From assembly GCF_041359055.1 (NCBI RefSeq), contig NZ_JBGJKZ010000002.1, positions 124,001 to 188,000 of the forward strand: a DNA stretch of 64,000 nt, in the 5' to 3' direction. The translations under genes were made by a program, and so were the position numbers. The notes under the pieces were generated by a model. The model was not told the origin of the DNA. It made no database searches and was given only the letters and a program-made list of their open reading frames with translations. This DNA is from Paenalcaligenes hominis_A. Its GTDB lineage: Bacteria > Pseudomonadota > Gammaproteobacteria > Burkholderiales > Burkholderiaceae_B. Numbering within the stretch: the first letter of the stretch is position 1; the number at the start of each line of letters is the position of its first letter. Below, piece after piece: positions 27,145 through 35,899 of this stretch.

Positions 27145-27981
27145 CTATAAACCGCTTTCACGCAGCAGTTGTAAAATTAGCTGCGGCATTTGGTTGGCTT
27201 GCGCCATAATAGACGCTGTAATTTGTTGTTGAATCTGGGCGCGCACCATGTTGGAGACCTCTAAGGCGTAGTCGGTATCCTCAATACGGGAACGCGCTGC
27301 GGCCAAATTTAACGAGGTGGTTTGATTTACCCGGATCACAGATTCAAAGCGGTTTTGAATTGCCCCTAAATGACTGCGTAAACCATCAATGCGATTCAAG
27401 GCTTCACTCAAAACGGCTAAAGGACTAGCGGTAGGAGGCTGTCCGTTAGGTGGGCTTAGAGTAAAACCCTCCAGCCCCAGCGCCTGCAAATCCATAGCAC
27501 GCAGCTCAATAGCGATGGTTTGACCATCGTTAGCACCGACTTGAATAAGCATGTCTTGGGCACCAGCGCCCAGTAGATTTATCCCATTGAACTCGGTTTG
27601 ATCGGCAATGCGTTGAATTTCCTCAAGGCGCTGTTGGATTTCGTTCTGAATATAAAGACGATCGGTTTCTGTATAGGATTCACTTAACGCCTGTACGGTT
27701 AGCTCGCGGATACGCTGTACATTGTGGTTGATTTCATTTAGCGCGCCTTCAGCCGTTTGTGCCACTGAAATGCCATCGTTAGCGTTACGAGACGCCTGAT
27801 TCAAACCACGAATGGTAGCACCCATGCGATTGGCTATGGCAAAGCCTGCCGGGTCGTCCTTGGCGCTGTTGATGCGTTTGCCCGAAGACAAACGCTCTAT
27901 AGCCAGACCCAGTGCGCTTTGCGATTGCGCAAAGTGCTGCTGTGCCAACAAAGCATAGGGGTTGTGATGAATGGATAGCAT
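27145..27981 (-). CDS. Mini-flagellin (no hypervariable domain)
   Basis: A 278-residue flagellin with the conserved N-terminal D0/D1 (ERLSSGKRINSAKDDPAGFA) and C-terminal D1/D0 (AARSRIEDTDYALEVSNMVR), and almost no central domain. The N terminus MLSIHHNPYALLAQQHFAQ is aberrant compared with the MSVINTNVLAL type of the expressed flagellin, and the C terminus is LQLLRESGL. A good sigma-28 promoter lies so close that the predicted transcript begins at the ATG. It may be a minor or junction filament protein. It ends two bases after the fliA stop, convergent with it. Confidence 0.92.
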   Translation of the reverse strand: MLSIHHNPYALLAQQHFAQSQSALGLAIERLSSGKRINSAKDDPAGFAIANRMGATIRGLNQASRNANDGISVAQTAEGALNEINHNVQRIRELTVQALSESYTETDRLYIQNEIQQRLEEIQRIADQTEFNGINLLGAGAQDMLIQVGANDGQTIAIELRAMDLQALGLEGFTLSPPNGQPPTASPLAVLSEALNRIDGLRSHLGAIQNRFESVIRVNQTTSLNLAAARSRIEDTDYALEVSNMVRAQIQQQITASIMAQANQMPQLILQLLRESGL

Positions 27982-27987
27982 GTATTA

Positions 27988-28014
27988 TTTACGGCAGATG
28001 CTCTGAATGCTTTA
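27988..28014 (-). promoter_or_regulatory. Sigma-28 promoter of mini-flagellin, with no leader
   Basis: On the - strand TAAAGCAT (28007-28014) is followed by an 11-bp spacer and GCCGTAAA (27988-27995); each box matches the consensus at six of eight. With the usual sigma-28 geometry (-10 box at -14 to -7), +1 falls on 27981, the first base of the start codon. Confidence 0.78.
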
Positions 28015-28229
28015 GATTCTGATCCAGAGGCTACTGTGCTAAGAGCTAAACAACTCTGCCCACTGTTTACCCGCTAAAATCAGCCTTGCTTCTAGGGAGC
28101 GGTTCAGTTGTGTTAAAAACGTATCAAAGCTGATACATGTGATCATTTGCTGATTAATATCAGACTAAAGCGTTAAATAGTTGTTACAATCTTAAATCAA
28201 ATATCTAGAGCTAAGGGCTAAAGCTGATT

Positions 28230-29204
28230 ATGGCAACTCCACAAAAAGAAATTGACGAGCGCACGAATTTAACTGGTTCAAACATGTTTGAGCTGTTGTT
28301 GTTTCATCTGGGTTCCAACAACCAGACCGAGCAGGCCGAACTTTTCGGCATCAATGTATTTAAAGTCCGTGAAATAGTCATTATCCCCGAGATCACTGCC
28401 ATTGCGGGGGCACCTGCTTACTCTAAAGGGGTAGTGCGCTTGCGTGATCAAGTCATCCCCGTGTTTGACCTGCCCGCTATTGTGGGCTGCAAGCCCGCCA
28501 AAGAGCCCACGCTCATGATCGTTACCGAATACGCCCGCAGCGTTCAAGCCTTTATTGTGGATTCGGTCGAAGACATAGTGCGCTTGGAATGGAGCCAAGT
28601 CATCTCTGCCGAAGCCAGCGAAGTCGGTGAAAGCCTAGTCACCAGCATTGCCCACCTTAACGACGAGCGTATGGGCTCTAAACTGGTCCAAGTCCTAGAC
28701 GTAGAGGAAATCCTACAAAAAATTTCCCCCGTCAAAGCCAAACACAAAGATCAGCTCAAAGTGGTACAAAACCAAACTCAGGTTAGCATCAAACCGGGCA
28801 CCATTGTGTTGGCGGCCGATGACTCGGGCGTAGCACGTGCACTTATGGCACAAACCCTCACCACCTTGGGCTTGCCATTCGAGATGATGAAATCCGGCCA
28901 AGAAGCCTGGAACCGTCTCATAGCACTAGACCAACAAGCCAAAACCGAAGGCAAAACCATTTACGACAAAGTGTGCTTAATGCTGTCAGACTTGGAAATG
29001 CCCGAAATGGACGGCTTTACCCTAACACGCAACATCAAAAACGACCCCCGTTTCAACCAACTGCCCGTGGTCATCCATTCCTCCTTATCTGGCTCCACCA
29101 ACGCAGAGCTCGTGCGCCGCGCTGGGGCAGATGGCTATGTGGTGAAATTCGCTACCGATGAGCTTGCTAAGGCTCTTGCTACGGCTTTACAAAAAGCACC
29201 CTAG
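28230..29204 (+). CDS. cheV: Chemotaxis coupling protein CheV
   Basis: CheV combines a CheW-like receptor/kinase coupling domain (about residues 18-170) with a response-regulator receiver (about 190-320). The receiver has the acidic pair D197-D198, the phospho-acceptor D254 in LMLSDLEMPEMDGF, and the conserved Lys in DGYVVKFATDELAKAL. It probably adapts the receptor-CheA array. It stands alone between the mini-flagellin and a pirin gene. A 9-bp hairpin follows at 29252-29274. Confidence 0.96.
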   Translation: MATPQKEIDERTNLTGSNMFELLLFHLGSNNQTEQAELFGINVFKVREIVIIPEITAIAGAPAYSKGVVRLRDQVIPVFDLPAIVGCKPAKEPTLMIVTEYARSVQAFIVDSVEDIVRLEWSQVISAEASEVGESLVTSIAHLNDERMGSKLVQVLDVEEILQKISPVKAKHKDQLKVVQNQTQVSIKPGTIVLAADDSGVARALMAQTLTTLGLPFEMMKSGQEAWNRLIALDQQAKTEGKTIYDKVCLMLSDLEMPEMDGFTLTRNIKNDPRFNQLPVVIHSSLSGSTNAELVRRAGADGYVVKFATDELAKALATALQKAP

Positions 29205-29251
29205 ATTTAAGGGCTCCTTTTTCTGGAAACTGCGGTATTCATGAGTTTACT

Positions 29252-29274
29252 AGGCAGTGCTCGTTGCACTGCCT
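29252..29274 (+). terminator. Hairpin downstream of cheV (possible terminator)
   Basis: AGGCAGTGC / GCACTGCCT form a perfect 9-bp stem with a five-base loop, 48 bases after the cheV stop. There is no strong T run after it, so it may stabilise the 3' end rather than terminate intrinsically. Confidence 0.45.
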
Positions 29275-29445
29275 TATGCTGCGCTGAATTGCTTGCTCAG
29301 GAATATCATCGCCTTCGTTGTGGAGATCGATTGTAGGCTCTATAGGGGATTGTGTCTTTGTTAGCAATACACAGTTCCACCTTTACGCCTTTGCGTCACA
29401 GCAATTATTCCCTACACTAAAACAAATACATATCGGGGGAATACG

Positions 29446-30150
29446 ATGATAGAGCTTCGACCATTTAGCTCCTTAGGGGGCGCAAACCACGGCTGGCTAG
29501 ATGCCAAACACCACTTTTCTTTTGCACAATACCGCGACCCACAGCGCGATCACTGGGGCGCACTGCGCGTTTGGAACGACGACACCATCCAACCTCAGTC
29601 TGGTTTTCCACCCCACGCGCACGCCGACATGGAAATCATCACCTATGTACGCGAAGGAGCCATTACTCATACAGACAGTCTGGGTAACAAAGGGCGTACC
29701 GAGGCTGGCGACGTACAAGTTATGAGCGCCGGCAGCGGTATTGTGCACTCCGAGTACAACCTCGAAGACACCGTGACGCGACTCTTTCAGATATGGATAT
29801 TTCCAGACGAAAAAGGCAACCCACCCGCATGGGGTACCAAACCTTTTCCTAAAGACGACCGCTCAGGCCAGTTTGTAGCCCTAGCCAGTGGCTTTGCTCA
29901 AGATAAAGACGCACTAACCATACGCACTCAAGCCCGCGTCTTAGGCGCTACTTTAAGTGCCGGACAACACACCACCTATGAGTTTCTCAACCCGAATCAC
30001 TATGGGTATTTGGTGGCGGCTAAAGGACGTTATGTGGTCAATGGTTTAACGGTAGAGCAGGGGGATGGGGTGGCTATTCATCAAGAAAAGGCACTGCATA
30101 TTGAAGCGTTGGAGGAGTGTGAGTTGGTGTTAGTGGAAGCTGAAATGTAA
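29446..30150 (+). CDS. Pirin family protein (YhhW-like bicupin)
   Basis: A 234-residue pirin-type bicupin; some family members have quercetin dioxygenase activity in vitro. The N-terminal cupin has the metal-binding signature FPPHAHADMEIITYVREGAI and MSAGSGIVHSEYN, giving the usual His and Glu ligands. The second cupin is degenerate. The start has GGGGGA about nine bases upstream. It has no functional link to the flagellar genes and is transcribed separately. Confidence 0.92.
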   Translation: MIELRPFSSLGGANHGWLDAKHHFSFAQYRDPQRDHWGALRVWNDDTIQPQSGFPPHAHADMEIITYVREGAITHTDSLGNKGRTEAGDVQVMSAGSGIVHSEYNLEDTVTRLFQIWIFPDEKGNPPAWGTKPFPKDDRSGQFVALASGFAQDKDALTIRTQARVLGATLSAGQHTTYEFLNPNHYGYLVAAKGRYVVNGLTVEQGDGVAIHQEKALHIEALEECELVLVEAEM

Positions 30151-30627
30151 AAGCAGACAGCGCGTGTTTATAGCTAATTTATACAAGACCCGCCAAGGCT
30201 ATGCGCGAAAGCGTATCCTCAAACCGGCGGGTTACTCATTTCTGGGCCAGTGAATCGTCAGTCAACAGATTGTCATCCTCCGGTCACGTGGTATGCGTGT
30301 CGAAATTTGCAGCAGCGCTATGCGGTGAAATGCTTCAGGGCCAAGGGTTCGGCTCTGGGGATAAAGAGAGGGGGAATATGAGCTATCGCTTGGTGAGATA
30401 GCAACTGAAATTTCCTTTTTTCAACTATATGTACATGGATATACACGTTTTTCTTTGATGATCGTGTATCAAGATTAAGTTTCCATAGGAAAGCTGCGAG
30501 ATTTGGTATTTTTTCATCTACACTTTTATATACACGCACCCTGACGATGAAGTAAACCATTGCCATGAACGTCTGGCTTATGAGTGAAATACCTGCTTAT
30601 ATTCGCTCTTTTTCATGAAAAATCGAC
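30151..30627. other. Intergenic region upstream of the silent flagellin copy
   Basis: This 477-base gap holds no convincing gene and no sigma-28 promoter. It is AT-rich over its last 200 bases. A 66-codon frame at 30201-30401 has no ribosome site or recognisable domain. Its end resembles a diverged copy of the 5' flank of the expressed flagellin only in the last few bases. Confidence 0.6.
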
Positions 30628-31530
30628 AAGACTGTTTTTAACACTAACGTATTAGCGTTAACCTCACAAAACAACCTTAACAAATCCCAAAGTGCACTAG
30701 GCACAGCGATCGAGCGTTTGTCCTCTGGCCTACGCATTAACAGCGCCAAAGACGACGCTGCTGGTCAAGCCATTGCCAACCGCTTTACTGCGAATATTAA
30801 AGGCTTGACACAAGCCGCTCGTAACGCGAACGATGGTATTTCTATTGCACAAACCACAGAAGGTGCGTTAAATGAAATCAACAACAACTTACAACGTGTG
30901 CGTGAGTTGACAGTTCAGGCCTATAACGGCACTAACTCTGGCGATGATTTAGTTTCTATTAATAACGAAATTGTTGCTCGTGTTCAAGAAATCAACCGTA
31001 TCTCTAAAGAAACTCAATTTAACGGCGTCAACGTATTGAATACTGCAGATAATGAAATCAATATTCAGGTTGGTGCGAAAGACAGCGAAGTTATTACTAT
31101 TAAACTTGCGGAAATCAACTCCAAAACTCTTTTCGAGGGTACGGATGGTTTAGCAGATATTACTGATGCCTCTGTCGGGGCCACAGCGAGTGTTGGTATT
31201 CTTGATGATAGTTATGCAGAAGCTACAGATGACGATGCTACAGTAGCTGCGGTTGAGGATGGTTTACTAAAAGTAATCGATAAGGCCATTTCCATGGTGG
31301 ACACTGCTCGAAGCGACCTAGGTGCCATCCAGAACCGCTTTGAGTCTACTGTAACGAATCTGAATAACACTATAACCAACCTCTCCGCTGCCCGCAGCCG
31401 CATTGAAGACGCCGACTACGCCGTCGAAGTTTCCAACATGACACGCGCGCAAATCTTGCAACAAGCCGGTACCTCCGTGTTGGCTCAGGCGAACCAAGTA
31501 CCACAAGGTGTGTTGTCACTCTTGCGTTAA
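30628..31530 (+). pseudogene. Start-less flagellin copy (silent cassette or pseudogene)
   Basis: The frame from 30628 encodes a full flagellin of about 300 residues without interruption, including NTNVLALTSQNNLNKSQSA, ERLSSGLRINSAKDDA, a short central domain, and a C terminus nearly identical to the expressed copy (QANQVPQGVLSLLR). AAG stands where the partner gene has ATG, and an in-frame TGA lies at 30616-30618. The first possible start is TTG at 30718, which would delete 30 residues of the essential D0 helix. No Shine-Dalgarno or sigma-28 promoter is visible. A strong terminator follows. It may act as a recombination donor for the gene at 32433-33980. Confidence 0.85.
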
Positions 31531-31632
31531 TTTTTTACTGGAGAGCGCCACACGGTGCTCTTTGATAAAAAGAAAATTGCCTTTTGAGCTTACCGCCAAT
31601 AGCAGGATGGCCTAGTTCATAAAGTGATTAAG

Positions 31633-31669
31633 GGCTGAGTCCGGTACTGCACCGGACTCAGCCTTTTTT
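31633..31669 (+). terminator. Terminator after silent flagellin copy
   Basis: A perfect 13-bp stem (GGCTGAGTCCGGT / ACCGGACTCAGCC) with a five-base loop is followed by six T. It is the strongest intrinsic terminator in this region and has stayed intact although the gene lacks a start codon. Confidence 0.92.
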
Positions 31670-32321
31670 CAGTTTAGTGCGTTCATGATTGTGGCGGTTA
31701 AGATAACCGTGAATGGCTGCTTTACCTCGCTTCTTGGCTTTTTCCAGCCCCTAGATCATGAGTTAAAACTAAAGGCGTCGATTCATTTTTGCGCCATAAT
31801 CTCCCTATTGCATAAACCCATCATTGGTAATAAGTACAGCCTTTCTTTCGCCAAGTTAGGCTCCGTCATGTCTGTAGCTCACTTTTAATTAGACTGAATA
31901 ATTGTAGATTGATGTTGTGGTAAATGAGGCACCATACAACTCTCCTGTCCTCGATGAGAGCGGTATTTTTAATTTTTGTGATAGATTTCAAACTTAATTG
32001 CTGCATAAGTCGCTGCATTGCTTATGACCCATCTTGTCGCCAGACTAGCGTGGGGTCGCCGCAACAAAGCGGCAGCCGTATCATCTCTTATGCTGGTGGT
32101 GTGCAGTGCATTAATTTTTGACTTTAATGAGACTATTGGATCAGCTAGAGTCTGTTTGGCTGCAGGATAATAAAAGGTACTGCGTGAGAGCTGAGCGATG
32201 TTCAGCAGCCATACTTAATGGGCAGATATACCCCAGCTTAATAATTAAACACGTTTTTTTCTCACGCTGATGTGCAACGTGAATCGTTGTTAACTTGGGT
32301 TCAGCACTATATTTAATCATT
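31670..32321. other. Intergenic spacer between the two inverted flagellins
   Basis: No gene is supported here. Short frames on both strands lack ribosome sites and family features. It is the non-repeated centre of the inverted flagellin arrangement and would be flipped by recombination between the flagellin ends. Confidence 0.6.
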
Positions 32322-32366
32322 AAAAAAACCCCAAAAAGTCTGGATGAATATCCAACTTCTTGGGGT
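32322..32366 (-). terminator. Terminator of the expressed long flagellin
   Basis: On the - strand ACCCCAA...TTGGGGT forms the base of a hairpin with an inner TGGAT/ATCCA helix, followed by seven T. It lies about 67 bases past the flagellin stop. Confidence 0.82.
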
Positions 32367-32401
32367 CTGCTCACAAAGAGAGGGCGGCTTTTGCCTTGCA
32401 C

Positions 32402-32421
32402 AAGGACGGTTCCCCGTCCTT
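32402..32421 (-). other. Hairpin directly downstream of flagellin stop
   Basis: AAGGACGG / CCGTCCTT with a four-base loop forms a perfect 8-bp stem, 11 bases after the stop codon at 32433. There is no T run. It probably protects the mRNA 3' end and precedes the true terminator at 32322-32366. Confidence 0.6.
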
Positions 32422-32432
32422 TAAGCCAAGTC

Positions 32433-33980
32433 TTAACGCAAGAGTGACAACACACCTTGTGGTACTTGGTTGGCCTGAGCCAACACGGAGGTACCGGCTT
32501 GCTGCAAGATTTGCGCGCGTGTCATGTTGGAGACTTCGACAGCGTAGTCGGCGTCTTCAATACGGCTACGGGCGGCAGACAGGTTGGTGACGGTGTTGCT
32601 TAGGTTAGCAATGGTGGACTCGAAGCGGTTTTGAACGGCACCGAGCTCCGAGCGTAGTGCGTCGACCATGGAGAGCGCATCATCTAAGGTCTTCAATGGA
32701 TCATCAGTTGCCTTCTCGGCAGCAGCGGCAGCCTCGGAAATAATCTTCACATTGCCGGCTTCAGTACGGGAGATGAAGGCAGTTACCTCAGTACCACCCT
32801 GGTTGAATGTGATTTTACTGCCATCAGCATTAGCTGTGTAAGTTGCACCACCTAATTTTAGCTCGCTGCCTGATTTTTCGGCACCCTGCAAGTCCAAATC
32901 AGCCATCTTAGCAAGACGATTAGCAGAGGTATCGCTCAACGTGAGAGAGCCATCAATCTCGGATCTGTAGATGTCCTTGCTAATGCTTAGCTCTTCGTCA
33001 TCGCTGTTAGCTCCAGTAAGAGTTAATGTAACCTTTTCGCCATCAATCATTGCGTACGCAGAACCTTGCGCTGAGATTGCTGGGTTAGAACCATCTGCAT
33101 TTACTCCACGAACAAAAGCTGTATCAACAGTGAACTCAACACCATTTAGCTCAAAGGTATCACCTTTTTCTAGACCAATCGCGGTATCAATATCATTGGT
33201 GGCGTTACCAAAGTCACCAATTGAGGCATTAGCAACTGTTTTATTTGTCGTTAAGCTTCCATCAGTCGCATCAACATAGATATTTTCTTGTGTTGTATCA
33301 CTGCCAACAGTGACAGCCGTTGTGATTTTCCCGCTGTCCAAATCTACACGAACTGCTTCACCAGCATCGGCGCCTGCTACGGTTGCTCCTTCATACTTAT
33401 CAAAGCCGGTAGCACCTTGCGCGCGCAAATCACCTATAGTAGCTTGACGAGCACCGTCAATGCTGAACTCTTTCAAGCCAAGTGACTGAGCATCAATTTT
33501 TTTCAAATTGACGGAAATCGTTTGGTTGTCATTTGCACCAACCTGGATTTTCAGTGCATTATCGCTAGCTAAAACTTTTACGCCGTTAAACTGCGTTTGT
33601 TCGGAAACGCGATCAATCTCAGCTAGACGTTGCCCGATTTCGTCCTGAATAGACTTGAGATCGGAGTCAGAGTTAGAACCATTAGCCGCCTGAACACTTA
33701 ACTCGCGAATACGCTGTAAGTTGTTGTTGATTTCATTCAGCGCGCCTTCTGTGGTCTGTGCAACGGAAATCCCATCGTTGGCGTTACGAGTCGCTTGCGT
33801 TAGACCCTTGATGTTGGCAGTAAAACGGTTCGCAATGGCTTGCCCTGCGGCATCGTCTTTGGCGCTGTTAATGCGTAGGCCAGAGGACAAGCGCTCAATG
33901 GCTGTACCCAAAGCGTTTTGGGATTTAGAGAGGTTGTTTTGTGAGGTTAACGCTAATACGTTAGTGTTAATAACAGACAT
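32433..33980 (-). CDS. fliC: Flagellin, long form (probable main filament protein)
   Basis: A 515-residue flagellin. The D0/D1 N terminus is MSVINTNVLALTSQNNLSK with ERLSSGLRINSAKDDA. A large variable domain occupies about residues 170-420. The C-terminal D1/D0 contains AARSRIEDADYAVEVSNMTR and ends QGVLSLLR. AAGGAG lies six bases before the ATG, and a near-consensus sigma-28 promoter lies 47 bases upstream. Its ends share long identical DNA blocks with the start-less copy at 30628-31530, in opposite orientation, while the centre is unrelated. It is the only long flagellin here with full expression signals. Confidence 0.97.
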   Translation of the reverse strand: MSVINTNVLALTSQNNLSKSQNALGTAIERLSSGLRINSAKDDAAGQAIANRFTANIKGLTQATRNANDGISVAQTTEGALNEINNNLQRIRELSVQAANGSNSDSDLKSIQDEIGQRLAEIDRVSEQTQFNGVKVLASDNALKIQVGANDNQTISVNLKKIDAQSLGLKEFSIDGARQATIGDLRAQGATGFDKYEGATVAGADAGEAVRVDLDSGKITTAVTVGSDTTQENIYVDATDGSLTTNKTVANASIGDFGNATNDIDTAIGLEKGDTFELNGVEFTVDTAFVRGVNADGSNPAISAQGSAYAMIDGEKVTLTLTGANSDDEELSISKDIYRSEIDGSLTLSDTSANRLAKMADLDLQGAEKSGSELKLGGATYTANADGSKITFNQGGTEVTAFISRTEAGNVKIISEAAAAAEKATDDPLKTLDDALSMVDALRSELGAVQNRFESTIANLSNTVTNLSAARSRIEDADYAVEVSNMTRAQILQQAGTSVLAQANQVPQGVLSLLR

Positions 33981-34027
33981 GTTGACTCCTTAGAGAATGT
34001 CGTGGGTAATTTGTTGAGTTGTTTCTA

Positions 34028-34054
34028 GTAACGACAGGAGTTAAATAAACTTTA
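34028..34054 (-). promoter_or_regulatory. Sigma-28 promoter of the long flagellin
   Basis: On the - strand the -35 box TAAAGTTT (34047-34054) is a perfect match. An 11-bp spacer follows, then the -10 GTCGTTAC (34028-34035), which matches at five of eight. The predicted start near 34021 leaves a leader of about 40 bases containing AAGGAG. Confidence 0.85.
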
Positions 34055-34172
34055 GGCTGTCGTTGAACCTGTTACAAAATGAGTGTGGTAGTCGGAAAAA
34101 CAGATTGCTGTTGATCTCTGGTTTGAGTTACGGCAACGTCATAGGAAAGTTTAGAGCGCGGCTCAACAAAAC

Positions 34173-35441
34173 TTAGTGTTCTCGTTCTGTCACACGTAAC
34201 AGCTGCTCTCGCCGTGGGGATAAGGGGCCGAACTCATCGGTAATGCTCTGTATAGTGGTGCCGTGTGCTAATGCGTCCCAAATATCAGCCCAGTCCTGCA
34301 TCAAAATGCGTCTAGAGCTGACGTATTTGGTGTGGTCGTAAGGGGCTCTGGAGCCATCTCGTTTGCGATGAGCGAGCTGTAAGTCCACCCGATTTTCAGG
34401 GTAGCTTAGTAGTCCAAACAGGGTTGTGGCCGTGGATCTAAACCCATGTGCAGAAAAACGCCCCTGAAAACCCAAGGCATTAATGGCATGGTTCAAGGTA
34501 GTCGACCCCATCATGCGCTCAGGTTGACGCGCATTGGGAAATAAATAGGGTTGTTGCCCTGTTTTTTGTTGTAATTGTTGTAAAAGCTGAAGGCTTTGTG
34601 TGGACAAGGGCACCAAATGCGGGCGGCGCATTTTCATATTTTGCGCAGGAATAGACCAAAGCGCATTTTTAAAATCAATTTGATCCCACGTAGCACGCCG
34701 TAGCTCGATAGTGCGCACAAAGGTTAACGCTAGTAAACGTAAAGCCACTCGAGTTAGCTCATGACCTTGCTCCCATTGCGTTAGGGCCCTGTCAAACGCC
34801 GCAATCTCTTGCCATGATAATGACGGGTTGTGGCGGGTAGCTGGGGGCTTGATAAAACGGCGTAATAAGGCGGCGGGGTCTTGGTCACACAGACCGTGCT
34901 GGGCCCCATAACAAAAAACTTGGCTTAGCCATAACCGCACCGCCAAGGCCGCATGTGGACCACGTTCTGCCACGGCAGAAATCAAAGTGCGTAAATGCGC
35001 TACAGAAATAGAGTTAATGGGTAACTGACCAATTACCGGTAATATATCCCGCTGCAAATAAGCAGTAACCTGAGCTTTATAGCTAGAGCTCCAGTCGGAG
35101 TTGTTTTGTAACCAGCTTTGAGCTACCCGCGCAAAGGTTTGTTGACTTTGTGCTATTTGCAACAGTAAGCGTGACTTTTTCTGAGCTAAAGGGTGCATGC
35201 CCTGTTTAACTAACTGCTGCGCCCAACTGCGTTCCTGGCGCGCATCGTCTAAAGATACCTCGGGAAATTTACCTATGGAATACACATAGGACGTACCACC
35301 TAGTCGATAGCGATAGCGCCATAGTTTATTGCCCGCTGGTGTGACATAGAGATAAAGACTCCCCCCATCTCTTAACGTATAAGTGCTAGATCGACTTTTG
35401 GCCGCATGCACCTCGCGCAGGCTTAGTAAATGAATAGCCAT
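34173..35441 (-). CDS. Tyrosine recombinase (P4-type integrase family)
   Basis: A 422-residue integrase with an N-terminal arm-binding domain of the DUF4102 type (about residues 1-90), a core-binding SAM-like domain (about 100-185) and the catalytic domain. The catalytic set is complete: R243 (FVRTIELRRATW), K270, H332 and R335 (HGFR), H358 (LAHRK) and nucleophile Y368. It should therefore be active. It stands alone: no tRNA, att duplication or other phage gene is beside it. It lies just upstream of the expressed flagellin on the same strand, 192 bases away. It could be a relic of an integrated element, or could act on the inverted flagellin pair. Confidence 0.93.
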   Translation of the reverse strand: MAIHLLSLREVHAAKSRSSTYTLRDGGSLYLYVTPAGNKLWRYRYRLGGTSYVYSIGKFPEVSLDDARQERSWAQQLVKQGMHPLAQKKSRLLLQIAQSQQTFARVAQSWLQNNSDWSSSYKAQVTAYLQRDILPVIGQLPINSISVAHLRTLISAVAERGPHAALAVRLWLSQVFCYGAQHGLCDQDPAALLRRFIKPPATRHNPSLSWQEIAAFDRALTQWEQGHELTRVALRLLALTFVRTIELRRATWDQIDFKNALWSIPAQNMKMRRPHLVPLSTQSLQLLQQLQQKTGQQPYLFPNARQPERMMGSTTLNHAINALGFQGRFSAHGFRSTATTLFGLLSYPENRVDLQLAHRKRDGSRAPYDHTKYVSSRRILMQDWADIWDALAHGTTIQSITDEFGPLSPRREQLLRVTEREH

Positions 35442-35899
35442 AACTTGGGAATAGAAAACAGATTGCTAAAAAAACCTAAATCTACATAAAACTATACACA
35501 AGAGCCTGCCGTATCACAGTTCGTAGCTTTACTAACTAAACACTGTTATATGCACATTTTAGTTAGTAGAGTATGAGTAGGGTTGAGTTTAAAGCCATGT
35601 AGGAGAGCACATCAGAGATACGAAACCCGACGCTGAAATGGTAACTCCCCCACCAGACCGTAGTGCTAAAAAGTGAGCATTCGTCTGGCCTGTACGGTAT
35701 TTAGTATTAGCCAGAGCTGTTCTTACTACCAGCCAAAGCATGCTCAAAAAATAACGTGATTGCGGATGGGTTAATTCGGTTAACCACGGCGCAGCGTAAC
35801 GAAGTGAAGCAAGCAGCACTCCTAGCGAACCCACAACTACCACAGCCCCGCTATCTACCTCTAAATCATCCGCCTCAAATCATCCACTTCAAATAATCC
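35442..35899. other. Gap between recombinase and Aer-like genes
   Basis: No supported gene. A frame at 35589-35843 on the - strand (84 codons) has no recognisable domain or ribosome site. The last 50 bases carry a short imperfect repeat of TCAAATCATCC. I found no tRNA or obvious attachment site for the adjacent recombinase. Confidence 0.5.

Noticed and set aside
28170..28195. Sigma-28 promoter before cheV
   Set aside because: TAAAGCGT is a fair -35, but the matching -10 position reads TACAATCT with only three of eight matches.
30201..30401. 66-codon frame before the silent flagellin
   Set aside because: No ribosome site, no recognisable domain and atypical composition.
30540..30627. Sigma-28 promoter for the silent flagellin
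   Set aside because: No TAAA-type box with an 11-bp spacer to a GCCG-type box could be found.
31685..32121. Small frames between the flagellins
   Set aside because: Short, no ribosome sites or family features; probably chance frames.
34173..35441. Serine invertase of the Hin type for the flagellin pair
   Set aside because: The gene has a tyrosine-recombinase catalytic set, and no serine-recombinase motif occurs in the window.
35589..35843. 84-codon frame beside the recombinase
   Set aside because: No recognised domain or ribosome site; overall support too weak for a gene.
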